Shown one piece after another: positions 21,566 to 33,539 of a stretch of DNA of 64,000 nucleotides. Under the pieces are notes generated by a model. It was given only the letters and a program-made list of their open reading frames with translations, made no database searches and had not been told where the DNA came from. The number at the start of each line of letters is the position of its first letter. The first letter of the stretch is position 1. A program made the position numbers and the translations under genes. Location of the stretch: positions 22,681,883 to 22,745,882 of the forward strand of contig OY829329.1 of assembly GCA_963691655.1 (NCBI GenBank), in the 5' to 3' direction. This stretch comes from Toxonevra muliebris. Taxonomy: Eukaryota > Arthropoda > Insecta > Diptera > Pallopteridae.

Positions 21566-22990
21566 ATGTTAATGACCTCCGCAAACGCCCAAAACACAGC
21601 GTTTTACGGATATGCACTTGGAATGTCCGAACTTTCTACAGGGAAGGTGCTTCTAGTTGTCCCCAAAGGATACCGAGCTGATATCCAGGAAATGCGATGG
21701 AAGGGACAGGGTTCCTGTGGCATCTATTACAGTTATCATAATCTGAGACATGAAGTCGGTGTTGGATTTGTTGTTGGCAAGAGTGCGCCATCTTGTTTCG
21801 AGGTTCACGTTAGTGAACGAGCGCCTGGTCACTATCAAGGCAAAGCTCTTTAACGTCAACCTAATTTGTGCCCATACCCCGACGAACGAAAAGGACTTCT
21901 ATAAGCCCCTCGACAAAACCTACGAGCATTACCGCCGCCACGACATCAAAATCGAGTTAGGCGACTTTAATGCCAAGGTACGCAAGGATAATCTCTTTGG
22001 TCCGACGATTGGAAAATTCAGTCTCCATGACGAAGCCACAGGCACGAAGCACCAGATTCCATCATCGCGATATTAATAAAGGGGTCACTTGGCTGTCCCC
22101 TGATCAAAATCATGAAACTAAATTGATCATGTTGTGATCGACGGAAGGCAAGCTTCAATACTAGACGTACGCACGAAATGTGGTGGAAACATCGAATTTG
22201 AACACTACTTGGTTGCAGTCAAGGTCCATACACGCCTCGGCGCAGCAAATCGCGAACGGATGCACGATGGTTAATGAACGATTTGATGTTCAAAGAGTCA
22301 CGCCCCATTCACAATAGAGTGAGGACGCGAGGCGTGTTTCGAAGTCGATTTCGGAAACGAGAGCCCTCGTCGCTATTCTCGTTGTTCAATTTACAATTAA
22401 GCGATGCGATTTTAATAAAACAAAAGAAATGAAATATGAAACAGCTGTTTAAAATGATTTTACTTCATGTAGAGTTAACATCTTTCTTTTTTAAAAATAG
22501 TGTTTATATCTTAAAATGAAGTTATTCTCAAGGAAATATAGTAAAAAATATTATTTATTAGTTCAATAATTGCTGCACTAAGGATTTTTCCGTATTTCCG
22601 CAGTTTTCTACTAATATGCTACAAATTTTAATTTATTTCAACAGTGATATAGCTCATATGGCAACTCTACTTGTATCAAGATCGCTTCTCGCTCTCGTCT
22701 TTTTTCCAATTTTTCGAAATTCACTAGCGAGACGATAGCTCGTCTCACTATATAGTAGATGCACACATTTAAACACATTGAATGAAAAATTGTTGACGAG
22801 GCGCCTTTGAACATCGCCTCGCATTCTCGCTCCATTGTAAATGGGGCTTCAAGAAGACCAAGTGGCTTATCAACCACTGAAATAGTCGGTGCAACTTCTT
22901 ATTTATTTGACATCTTCTAAAAAACTGACCAGAAGAATTTTGCACTCGTGCAATCCAACTTCACCGTGTTTTCAGTTATTCAAAACTGTC
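21566..22990 (+). pseudogene. RTE-like retrotransposon endonuclease remnant, split by a MITE
   Basis: Endonuclease segments in order: RICTWNVRTFYREGA near 21610, GIYYSYHNLRHEVGVGFVVG near 21718, ERLVTIKAKLFNVNLICAHT near 21820, DIKIELGDFNAKVRKDNLFG near 21943 (GDFN motif), WLSPDQN near 22090 and a VKVHTRLGAANRERMHD-like end near 22220. These match the exonuclease/endonuclease fold of RTE-like elements, which nicks the target for reverse transcription. Frames shift several times and a PQ-like N-terminal part is absent. The sequence FDVQR breaks at 22302 for a 546-bp MITE and seems to resume at 22848 as LQEDQVAYQPL. The end is uncertain. Confidence 0.82.
22302..22847. mobile_element. MITE inserted in the RTE-like remnant
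   Basis: The terminal inverted repeats are GCCCCATTCACAATAGAG at the left and complement GCCCCATTTACAATGGAG at the right, continuing imperfectly through GCGAGGCG for over 40 bp. TCA lies close to both outer edges but the target duplication is not clean, so the superfamily is open. There is no coding capacity. Confidence 0.78.
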
Positions 22991-23032
22991 GCCGCGACTG
23001 TTACCGTAGATTTTTTTAATGTTTATATATTA

Positions 23033-23275
23033 GTGGTCGTTGTAGTCTAATGGTTAGTGTGCTGGACTGTTACGTAGGGTGCCCGGATTCAATGCTCGGT
23101 ATGATAAAATTTTTCTACACGCCTCCACCTCTTAGCTGGCAATGGCAAACTTCTAAGAGTAAAAATAAATTAGGAAATGCTTTTCACGGCATAACATGAC
23201 ACGATATAACTCGCACATCATGAATCATCCATGGATTGTTGTGCCATAAAAGAAGAAGAGACAGAAAGAATCTGC
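23033..23275 (+). repeat. tRNA-derived SINE
   Basis: The head (23033-23104) has a box A-like TAGTCTAATGGTTAGTGTG and a box B-like CGGATTCAATGCTCGG about 40 bp apart, as in the RNA polymerase III promoter of tRNA genes. It does not fold into a clean tRNA and is followed by an unrelated body that ends in an A-rich stretch near 23260. The right end is approximate. Confidence 0.6.
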
Positions 23276-25589
23276 ATAATTTCTTTTATATTTATATGGT
23301 GCTAAAACCGGGAAAGTAGGCCGTCATCTTACACGGTTTGGACCGATTAACACCTTCCATCATTTCGCAATTCAGGACGATGGATTTTAACCGTCCGCAT
23401 GTAGTGTTATCAGCACATTTCATGGTCATTTAATATAGTTTGAACAAGCAGCCCAGTAACCGAATCTATGGGTCATCTTCGGGGAGCTTAAATAACTATT
23501 AAATTTTCATGTGGACAGGATTAACCGTAAGCGTGGCTGATTATTGACCTCGGAAAATGAAGCTGATTAATTTTGACACTCTTTGTTAAACTGGCGATCG
23601 TTTGTCGTGGAAGTGGGTATTATGGTAGATCACCTGTCATGAAGGGGAGCAGATGTCTGCAATGAAATGTCGTTAACCAACTTCGCGGTAGGTACCCGAC
23701 ATTACCGTATAACAAAAGTTCTATGAAAACTTCTACCTTCTAACGAACGAAAAAAACAGCTCGGGTTGTCCTCGGCACGATCATCTGGCATATACATAAT
23801 AAATCAGCCGCTCTTCGCCCCTCTGAGAAGATAAACAATTCCGTAGAATTAAAATTGCGTTGTATTTTCTTGCACAAAATTATTGTTTCAATTTTAATAT
23901 AGAAAAATACCACGTTTTTAATTTATTTTGCTCGGAATCTCTTTACTTTGTACTTAACTCACCACCCTCACCACCAGCAGCAGAAACAGTAACCAAAAAC
24001 ATTAAACTAAAAACGTGTAAGCTCACAATAAAGCCATCAAATACAACCGTTACATTTGTAACGGTACATACTACTGCCATTAGTTGTCGCTCTAATATAA
24101 AACTAAGAGAGACAACGGAAATCACATTCATGGTAATTGCAATTGTAGCAACAGCAACAAAAATGTAACCAATAATAACTTTACCAAAAAGTACAAACGG
24201 ATTCATGTCCATCTTCCATTAATGTGTAATTGCAGCAGGCAAAAAGGCTGAAAATAAAAACAAAGAAATAAGTTCAAGGATATTATCACAACGCCTGATG
24301 TCCCAAAGCGATATCCGTGTATCCTGTAGAAACACACAATAGCAACCACAGTAGCAGTAGATAGAAAAAAGGATATCAACATAATGTCTACTTTATATCG
24401 TGGATGAAATTTACGAAAAAGAAAATCACATCCATATCGAAATGTTTTCTCCTTCCTTCCGTGCTTTCCTCATTTCTTCATCATCATCATCATCATCATC
24501 CACATCATCTTCAGTATCAGCATGTCCCTGTGCCATAACCATCGACGACATGAAGAAAAAGAAGCTGCTGCTCGTATGTAACTTGACAGTAGTAATAAAA
24601 GAGAAATACTTATATACCCACACTGGACAGCCAGGAAAACGTACACTGAACTGAACTGGACATTGGACACACGTTGGTGGCGGTGGTATGAGCACTCGTA
24701 AGTTGCAATACGTTACATTTTGGCCATTACTTTAAGATTTTTTTTTTTGTTTTAGCTTCATTTTGTAAGGTGGGGTTGGGTTGGAAATTGTGAGCTCAAC
24801 AAAACAAATCCAAAATCCATACTCGTAAACAACTGCAGTTAATCGCTGTTTATTATTGAACGTGTTCACGAAATGATGACAATAGAAAAAAAAAAGAAGA
24901 AAAACATGAGACTTGAAGAAAAGAGAGCGGTGGTGAAGTTATGCTCAGCCATTTGGGGTTAGGCATTATGAATCGTAGATGTAATAAGTATAACTACCAA
25001 TAAGTTATTGTTTCTTATGAGTATTGGTTTTTAAATTATTCCAAATCGGCTGAAATAAATAGATATGAATAGCTGATAGCATTAATTTATATATCCGTAT
25101 GTATCTCAATAGCACTTGCATATTTTGTTTGTTTTCCCCTGACGCACTGCCAGGAAATGTCGTGGCCTATGCAAAGAATTTCAAATTTTTCGTTCAAATC
25201 AGAGTCAAGTACACTAGTAAAAAGGTGTTCGACTGTATTTATATAAACTCTAGACTTTACAAGAAAAAAAAAATTTTTTAGACCAGAAATTTCATGACTT
25301 TTGGTCGGGTTTGTAGGCTCTTCGCGTTTTAAAAATACCTCGCATCCTTTATGATGAAGTAAATAAAGCGTGAGATTTTTTAATAGTTTTATTGTAATTT
25401 AGGGTCCCTGATCACGGCTGCATACTCAATTGTTCTCCATCACATCTGGACCTGAAGTCGTGAAAAATGGTATCTTCTAGAGCTATTAAGAAATTTCTTT
25501 ATTTCAACAGATACGAATTTGATGTCTAAAGCAAAGATGTTAAGGACAAAGATATAAACAATTTTTGCTTACATACTTTTCCTCCATCT
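23276..25589. other. AT-rich spacer, no gene seen
   Basis: It holds (TCA)n at 24479-24500, poly-T and poly-A runs, and no domain-bearing frame. Short frames near 23860-24212 and 24400-24695 occur on both strands of low-complexity sequence. Confidence 0.55.
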
Positions 25590-26460
25590 CTCACTACCTC
25601 GGGAGGTTCGGGTTCGATTTCCATCTTCGTCTGGTGGTTAATTCTCATAACCTTCTTATATCCACTATCAATATGAAGTTTAAGTTTAGATCCTTTCAGC
25701 CCTTGCGGGGCATAGGGCGCTAACAACGCCTGCTCGCCATCTGGTTCGATTTTCTGCTGTTCGCTTCTTCTCACTCCAGCCCATGTCGATCGAGTTTGCT
25801 TCGGCTTCAACAGTTCTGCGCCACGTCAGCTTGCGACGGCCAGCTCTCCTTCCAGACTGCGTCAGTGGATCCCATTGCATGGCGTATTTTGCGGTGTTAT
25901 TGTCGTCACGTCTTAAGGTGTGGCCAATCCACTGCCATTTTCTACGTCTTACTGTGCAATTGGTTCCTGACTTGTCCTCTCGAAAAGTTGTTCATTTTAG
26001 ATGCGGTTTGGTCAGAAAACTATGGGAATACTGCGAAGACATCTGTTGATAAAAACCTGAAGCTTCCGAGTACCGGCAACCGTCACCCGCCATGTGCTGC
26101 AGCCGTAAAGCAGGACAGATTCGACGTTTATCTAAAAATTCGAAATTTGGTTTTATGCTGATATTGCTGCACCTCCAGATTTTAGAGAGAATACCAAACG
26201 CCGCGTTAGCCTTGCTGATCCTGCTGCTCAGATCTGCCTCAGTGCCACCATCTGCCGTCACTAAGTATAGGAAACTGTCAACCTGCTCAACTGGTTTGCC
26301 TGCGATACTGAGGTGGCATTAACTGTTTTTGTTGCAAGCCACGCTAAGTATTGTCGTCTTGCCTACATTCATGTTCAGACCCACTTTGTTTGCCTCTGCT
26401 ACAAGTACACACCTTGGTTGGTAATGGCAAAACCATCGAGCTGATAAAGAATTGCCACAC
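25590..26460 (+). repeat. tRNA-related SINE split by an RTE-like fragment
   Basis: The left part (25590-25677) has a box B-like GGGTTCGATTTCC then the body CTGGTGGTTAATTCTCAT up to CTATCAATATGAA. The right part (26401-26460) resumes with ACAAGTACACACCTTGGTTG and ends ATTGCCACAC. At 63595-63760 the same body is continuous on the opposite strand, with only about 25 bp between these two parts. The 723 bp between them are RTE-like coding sequence, so the SINE was interrupted. Confidence 0.75.
25678..26400 (-). pseudogene. RTE-like retrotransposon RT C-terminal fragment (antisense)
   Basis: On the minus strand, in order: NKVGLNMNVGKTTILSVACN, KPVEQVDSFLYLVTADGG with TEADLSSRISKANAAFGILS, IRRRKWQW and GHTLRR-like segments, then MQWDPLTQSGRRAGRRKLTW and RWRAGVVSALCPARAERI. 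This is the tail of the reverse-transcriptase protein of RTE-like non-LTR elements, after the catalytic palm. The protein ends close to the SINE junction at 25677, so this is the 3' end of a 5'-truncated insertion. Stops and shifts show decay. The assignment to RTE rather than a CR1-like clade is by motif memory. Confidence 0.72.
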
Positions 26461-26639
26461 CACCATTCGGAATTTTACGCCAACAGAAAATAGACCTGAA
26501 CCCCTTAAAAATTTTCTCAGATAACATACAAACTTCTTCGCTTACGCTATTATGCTTGGTCTCATAACAATGTGTATTGGGCCTCACTAATAAGCCTCTC
26601 CTCCCCTCATTTTGAGATTTCTTCGATAAGCATTTTCGA

Positions 26640-29400
26640 GCGTGGTCTTCCGAAAAATGTTCCGGAACGATTTGTAGGTTCCTTTTTTTCTTTTTTTATT
26701 TCCTTTATTACTCCTCTTGGGAGCATAGGGCTTCCACAAGATATTTCCATCTAACTCTATTTTGACAGTAAATTTGTATTTCTTCCCATGTAATTTATTT
26801 CTTCTTTGTAAGCTCTCGCATTAATCGACGCCATGTGTTTTTTTAGCGCATTTTCTGCGTCGGCTACCTTGGGTATTCCAGTCCAATGCTCTGCTGGTAA
26901 TGATCGCATGAGGTTTTCTTAGAGTATGTCCAATCCGTTTCTTTCTCACTATTTGACGTTGGACAGTCTCTTCGTTTGCTAGTCTTCGTAGATCGGTGTT
27001 GTTTATAATTCGTGCCTAAAAGATGTCATGGTATACTGCGAAGATATTTGTTGATGATGGTCTGAAGTTTTTGTATAATGCTGTTTGAGGTCAGCCGGGT
27101 CTCGCATTTATTTTACGCACGCAATGAAGATGCGCTTTTTTGTTTTTTTTAGATATTTGGGGGTTATTTATCCGCATTGCTGGGTTTTCTTTATATTGAT
27201 TTCTAGTCCGACATTTTTGGCTAACGCAACAAGGTGGTTAGTTTTATCTTGCATATCGCTGAGCTTATGTGATATGAGAAATATACCATTTGCGTAATCT
27301 AGTGGGCATCGGCATTCATTATTCTACTTGATCCACACAACTTCGAAATGAGCGAAACCCAACTTGTTTGTCTCAGAGTGAATTCTCAGTGCACTACAAT
27401 CTACTGTTTATTATTGTAGCTAGTATTTCATATACAATATTCAACAGCCTGATTCCCCACCAATTGCCGCACTCTGTTTTATCGTCCTTCTTTAGAATTT
27501 TCACTATCAGTCCTGCTAGCCATGAGGACTCTGGTTTCTCTATTGCACAGGATTTTTCAATATAAGGTAAAAGAATTTCAGCTGATGCATTGAGATAAAT
27601 TTGAAGTAGCTCTGGTGGAATGCAGTCTTCTTCTGGGGCTTTATTTCTTTTTAACTTCATGGTTGCGCTTTTTATTTCTTGATTCGATGAAATTCAGCTG
27701 TCAGTGAGGCTGCTTTCGCTGTTGCTATGTATCTGATATGTTTCATTGTCATTGCCAGAGCTGTAAAAGATTGCAGTCTTTTTATGTTTGAAGTCAACTG
27801 ACTTCTAAAAAAAATGATTGCAATAATCCAGTTTTTTTATGAATGCAGAATTAAGACTTTGAAGTCACAAGTCATATTGAAGTCAATGACTTATCCTTCA
27901 TTTTTGAATTAATTTTTATGAAGTCATGAATGATCTGTCTCTTATTTGCAGTCCTAATCTCAACTAAATATTAATTGACTTGAAGTCATTTAAAGTGAAT
28001 TTAAGTCATTTGAAGTCAATTAAAGTCATTTGAAGTCAATTGACTTCAATTTATTTCAATGAAGTCAATTGACTTCACCGAAATAAATTGAATTCGTGGA
28101 AATAACTTGGAAGTCATTTAAGTTATTTTTTCAGAATTTTACACATTTTCATGTTCACACTTGTTACGAATTATTTTTCTTGTTGCAAATATAAAAAATC
28201 ATCGAAATCAAAGTTGTGCCTCAAGCAACTTTTTTCGAAATTTACTAGAAATATAAATTATAATAATTAAAATTTTTTTATTTATTTAAAAAAATTTGTA
28301 ATTAAAATTTGGTTATTCGATGTTCTATTTGTTTATGTAGTAACTTATTTGTATGTATGTCTAAAATGATATGTATTATATGTTTTTTCACAACTGTCTT
28401 ATTGTCGTTAAAATCGTGAAGAGCTTTTTTGTTTTATTAAATAATTATACTACTTACAAATACTGTATATTTTTTATCATTCAATAACAGACTTCACTCA
28501 GTGAAAGTGAAGTCTCAAATGATTGCAAGACTTCAAACCAATTTGAAGTCATGACTGTGACTTCAAACCAATTTGAAGTCATGACTGCGACTTCAAGTAT
28601 AATGTGAAGTCATGTGAGTGATTGTGACTTATTTGCATTGAAGTCTCAAATTGATAGCTATAATCAATGAGCACTCATTGACTTCAAAAAGACTGGTGAC
28701 TTAATTTTTTAAAGTCATAAGTCTCAAATGAAATCAAAGACTGTAATCAGAAAACGTAATTCATTTCCAGTGACTTCAATGAATGCAGTTCGAAATGACT
28801 GCAATCTTTTACAGCTCTGGTCATTGCTATATTACTTATTTCCTCGAAGTGATCTTTCCACCTATCGAGTTTTTTTTCTGTTACAGTCAACAGGTTTTCA
28901 TTGCAGTCATTTATTGGCTGGCTTCTACTGATTGCTGAGGCGTCCGATGATGCGATTTAGTTCCCTCATTTTGTTACTTCCAGCTGCGGTTTCAGCGTCG
29001 CTTGTTAGTTTTTTGAAATACTTTCTTTGATCGGTTCGTGCTAACTTTTTAGCTTGATTTGCTATAGCGGAATGTTGGACTCTGACGGAGCGGAGGGTGG
29101 GGTTTTAGATTGTTCTTTTGTTGTATTAATATTCATGTTCAACTGATATACAGGTTTTTCCGTTGGTTGTTTATCGAAACCCGGTAGTTTCTTTAGCGAT
29201 ATCCTTCAGCATGTTTGCGATTTCCTCCCAGGGTCGGTTGGAGCTTTCCCTTGTTTGAATTTTTACCTCGTCTCTAGTAGATTTTGATGAAATAGTTTAT
29301 TCTTATTTTTTTTTTTAACTTTTTCATTGACTTCTAAGTTTCATCTTCAGAGTTGCTGTAATAAGTTCATGATCGCGTTTCACGTTTCGTTCGGATATTC
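26640..29400 (-). pseudogene. RTE-like retrotransposon (endonuclease end to RT C-term), antisense, split by a hAT
   Basis: Reading the minus strand from 29400: SDHELITATLKMKLRS (end of endonuclease) near 29380, a linker with RKYFKKLTSDAETAAGSNKM and RELNRIIGRLS near 29000, then a hAT insertion (27756-28819). Next come KLKRNKAPEEDCIPPELLQI and ECGNWWGIRLLNIVYEILAT near 27400-27660 (RT fingers), a degraded YADD-like LDYANGIFLISH near 27290, and IGHTLRKPHAITSRALDW near 26900. About 100 bp separate the fingers from the YADD-like site where roughly 400 bp are usual, so the palm aspartate motif is deleted. The element is dead. Confidence 0.78.
27756..28819. mobile_element. Non-autonomous hAT with a dense GAAGTCA motif array
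   Basis: The terminal inverted repeats are perfect for 23 bp; both ends begin CAGAGCTGTAAAAGATTGC. The 8-bp target duplication GTCATTGC is perfect (27748-27755 and 28820-28827). The interior carries about 18 exact GAAGTCA/TGACTTC words, about 12 in the left third and 6 in the right third, several as the palindrome GAAGTCAATTGACTTC. The middle (about 28130-28480) is plain AT-rich sequence. No transposase frame exists. The motif clusters next to both ends look like multiplied transposase-binding sites, which is inference. A fragment of the same right end is at 63283-63391. Confidence 0.93.
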
Positions 29401-29517
29401 AGCAATTGTACGTTTTTACGATTCTTTATTTACTTTTGTTCCATACCAAAAAAAAAAACGTTTTTAGCTCATCTGGGGATTAAATGAAGAAGTGTTAAAG
29501 CTTAATTTTTGTTTGGG

Positions 29518-30404
29518 GGAGGTTTTGGGGGTCCCCCCCTCCCCTGAAATGTAGAAACTTTCTTCTATTTTTTGATATTAATTGCTAGTGGATGAAAAAA
29601 AAGTCAAAATAAAATCTATTGAATAGTTTTTAAATAATTTTTACTTCCATCGGTCAAATATAAAAAAATTAACTTGAAATCTTAGTTACACTATGTGACC
29701 AGATCCGATTTGTTTTCTTTGACATGAAGTTTGACTTCGGATACAAAAAGAGAAGGTGATGCTGAGCAATTCTGCATTTATGGTTTTTCTAAGTCAGTAA
29801 CTGTTTTTGATTTACAGTTTCGGGTTTAGGGCTCATTTAGAAGGGCATAACTCAGCCTATAATTTCTGGATTTCGAAGTTTGTAGCACGCCAGTGTTCAG
29901 CTCTCCAATTTTTAAGAATGGCCAAAAATTTTATTTTAGGGTTTTCCATCCCATTTTTTCTAAAACGTGGCGTGATGGGAAATTTTTGACCTCAGATTCG
30001 TGTTCAGCATAAAAAAATCATTCACAAACACTAGGTGCCATTTTATTCGCAAAGCTCATGTAGGGCAGTAGTAGTGGATCAACTCCAAAGTTCTAGGAAA
30101 CAATCTTAAAATGTAATTAATTCTTTAACCCATTATTGCTTTGAGCACCCCGACTCTGAAGACCTCTTTCAATGCAGTAACTGCACGAATTTTGGGAATA
30201 TAAGCCAACCTCATCCGGATTCCTTATCATGGCCCGAATCCCCATTGATAATCATTTGAAAAAATGAGCCTTTGACTATTTTTAGTATTTTTGGTAATTG
30301 TTTTGAGGTCGGGCTCATTATCAGTAATGGCAAGTCAATGTCAATTTTCTTCGAATGAAAACCAACGCCCCCCCCCCCCGAAAAAAATCCTGGCTACGGC
30401 CCTG
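29518..30404 (+). mobile_element. hAT-like element, GTAGCC/G-tract family, left end damaged
   Basis: The right terminus reads complement CAGGGCCGTAGCCAGGATTT followed by a long G tract and TTTTCATTCGAAG, matching the left end of the copy at 55105-56121. The interior is collinear with the reverse complement of that copy, including the CTGACCTCCCC-type G/C tracts near the other end (29518-29560), the GTAACTGTTTTTGATTTA segment near 29800 and the CACGAATCTGAGG-type segment near 29985. The CAAGGCCGTAT terminus expected at the left is not seen. There is no coding content. Confidence 0.78.
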
Positions 30405-32723
30405 TACAGAGTAAACGACTACCAAATATATACATTCTTTGGGAACAAAAATTTTTTACGAAATCATATGAAGTGTCAAATTAACAGTCCCGCTCGTAAT
30501 TTTTGGACTGATGACTCTAAAAGTGCCGTATCAATTCAATAAACTACATAAGTGTATATAAATATTATGAAAGCAATTTTTTTTTTCAATTATTTCAATT
30601 AGTTTTATTTTGAAAACCAATTCCCCCTTCACCACCGACAATCTTGGTCTCCCTGCAATTTGGTTCCTTATGTTTACAAAACATCTGTCCAGCTTTAGCC
30701 CAGCTCCTCCCCTTAAGTGGTATGCGTTTTTTACTTTAAATGAAGCCTAAGTTATTTACACACATATAAAAGTGCAAACTCCTTTGAAAGCATTACCACT
30801 TCTTTGAAAAATCTTATCTCAGATAATAACATAAAGAAAAGTTATCTCCAAAAATATACGCATTAGTTAAATTTTAGTAACCTTCATAAAGTAGTAAACT
30901 ATTCCTAGTAATTACCAGACACACACACACACACACGTACACAATAAAAGCTAAAGTTTTATACTCAAACTCAACCTCAGGGGAAATATTCGAAAGTTAA
31001 AAAATGATATTGGCAATAGAGAATAGAGTGAAAATTACAACTTTCACATAAAAACATAATAAGATGTAAGACGATGATGGTGTCGCATAAGCAAAATCAA
31101 GACAAAAAAAAAAAAAAAAGAAAACAAAAGGATGAAGACCCTTATACTAGCGTTTATATAGAGTTTTTAAGGAGCATTTTCTTAATTTATATTGAGGATT
31201 ACAATAAACAAACTAATCTATGGCAATAAACACTAAAAAGCCCCTGAAGCACACACACACACACATAGACACTAACATATAGACGAAATATAGACGCAGA
31301 TTCTGCGAGAGATTGCCGCACGCAGTAACGGTAATAAAATTGGAGAGTACGATTGAAACAGGAAGTCAGCAAGCAGCAAGCAGCCCAGGTAATCGTCTGT
31401 ACCCCTTTTTTTTTTTGTTTTTGTATTTCATCCTTTATACCATTAGAAATGTATAGCCATTAAGTAGAAGCTAAAGTTTTTGGCAGCAGTAACAGCGACG
31501 GCAACATCTTCAGCAGAGAGTAACAATAATAAAATGCTGTATGTGTCCGAGAAAAATGCGCAAAAATTTCTTTTTCACTAATACAATTTTTTTTTTGGCT
31601 TTTTTATAAGTTAAACCGCTGCAATCCTTTCACCTTAAATATGCCATTTCCGTTCCAAGATTATTTTTTACTTTTTTATTTTTATTTTCTAGTTATAGTT
31701 ATATTGAAAACTTACGATTTGCTATGTTTATGCGATCTGAGCGAAATTGTTCATTTGGCATATCTGCTAAGCATCTTTTATGAGATTTTTGAACAGGGAG
31801 AGATTCCGTGAGTGTGTGAGTGTAAGGAGAAGGAGCGCGTGGAATCCTTTTTTCCTATTAACAATAAATTCACTGGTTTCTGGTCAGTTTTCTTAATTAT
31901 TGGGCATGCCAGATAAGTACACGAATTCAAAGTAATAGGAAAAGGGGGGGGGGGAGAGAGAAAGAGAGAGGGAGGAAGTTGCCATACTTTTGTTGATGTT
32001 ATAAAAGCAAAGCAACCGTAAACCACATATCATTCATTCATTCACGCCTATCTTTTTTTTGTGCGACATTTAAAAATATAAATCATATACCAATACAAAG
32101 TAATGTATGCATGTGTGCATATGTGTTTGCATGTGCATATGTATGTAGTATATCAAGCCTTTTTCGAACATAAATATTTTGTACAAGTTTTTTCGGTTAT
32201 TCATAAATATGAGAACAGTATAATGCAACAGAGAGAGAGAGAGTCACATACTTATGCTCTACTTTCCTCCCTCTCTTTACATTCCTCTTAAATAAACGTC
32301 AAACCATATTGGTAACGAGAGTATGTACGAGAGACAGCGGAGAGAGACAAGAGAAAGTTATCCAGTTTAAGTATTCTGCCATTCTCGCTCGTTTGCTCAT
32401 ATTTCGTTTTTAGTTTTAGTTGTAGTTGTATAGAAAACGGTGTCATAAATTAAAACTTAAACTTTTGGAAATGTCAAGTATAAAACGGTAAATCTCTGCA
32501 TACATCCATACACTTTTATACAGATAGTTGTACACATTCGTGCTTTACTCACACTCATACTTGCTTATGTTGTGTATGTGTGTGTGTGTGTGTTGTTCTC
32601 AATTCAATCCTTCCCACCCTACTCACTCTCTCTCCCTCACCCATTTCTGCATTCTAGGTAAAATGGATTGAAGCACCCAATGCACAGTGGTTCCCGCAGA
32701 GGACAAAAATAATAACATTGAGC
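30405..32723. other. AT-rich spacer with microsatellites
   Basis: No gene supported. Simple repeats: CA runs near 30919-30937 and 31249-31265, A and T homopolymers near 31107 and 31407, a G run with GA repeats near 31945-31972, GA near 32231-32244, and GT near 32573-32593. Short frames contain no known domain. Confidence 0.6.
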
Positions 32724-33365
32724 TAGTCAAAATTAGAGACAATCGGGGCACCTAGGGAGTGACTTTCCTAGGGGTATACTGAGTTCAGATCCATCGGCCC
32801 TTTGGCTGGATTGGCTATAGTTGAGGAGAAATCCGTTTTTGAATTTTGCTGCTTTCAGTCGGGTTCGTAGTTCTCATAGATCCAAAAACGTTTTGAATTT
32901 TACATTACTGTCAAAATTATAGCTATTACTAAGACCAATAATTTTGCCGAACACACTAATACAAAACATTATATTCTAATACTATTTTCGACTAAAATGT
33001 CGAGAAAACTCTACTTTTTCATCGATTTTTTTAAATAACCTTCAAATTAATTCAAATTCAAAAAACTTTGTGGTTTTCTCGACATTTCAGTCGAAATCAT
33101 TATTTGAATGCAATTTTTTTGTACTAGTGGGTTCAGCAAATTTATTGGCCGTAATGTTAGCTACAACTTTGCCGAAGACAGTAATGTAATATTTAAAACG
33201 GTTTTGGACCGTGAAGTCTTAAGCTACGAACCCGACTGAAATCAGCAAAATTCAAGGACGGATTTCTGCTAAACTAGAGCCAATTTAACCAAAAGGCCAA
33301 TGGATCTCAATATACCTATACGAAAGTCACTTCTTAGGTGTCCCGTTTGTCTCTATTTTTGAGTA
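32724..33365. repeat. Large foldback element, about 642 bp, arms of about 290-300 bp
   Basis: The whole block is an imperfect palindrome. The outer left TAGTCAAAATTAGAGACAA pairs with outer right complement TACTCAAAAATAGAGACAA. Inward, the arms share GTGACTTTC, CAGTCGGGTTCGTAG, TTACATTACTGTC and, near the centre, AATGTCGAGAAAAC. The loop is short (about 33015-33065). TA lies at each outer edge, which could be a TA target site. GCACAGT occurs outside both ends but 30-40 bp away on the left, so it is not taken as the target duplication. Confidence 0.85.
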
Positions 33366-33539
33366 CCAATTTCAAGCACAGTATAATTAGACTTTGTCAG
33401 ATTTTCCGTATCTGATTTTATAATTAAGGATCTAAGCTTTGGCTGGAAATGTAATATCACTCTTCCGTCCAGGTCCGATTGGAATGCTCAAGTCCCCAAC
33501 TTTGGCCTCTTTGCTTTCAATTGGTAAACTAACGGCTTG
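33366..33539. other. Short unassigned stretch
   Basis: No element recognised between the foldback and the retrotransposon remnant. Confidence 0.4.
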
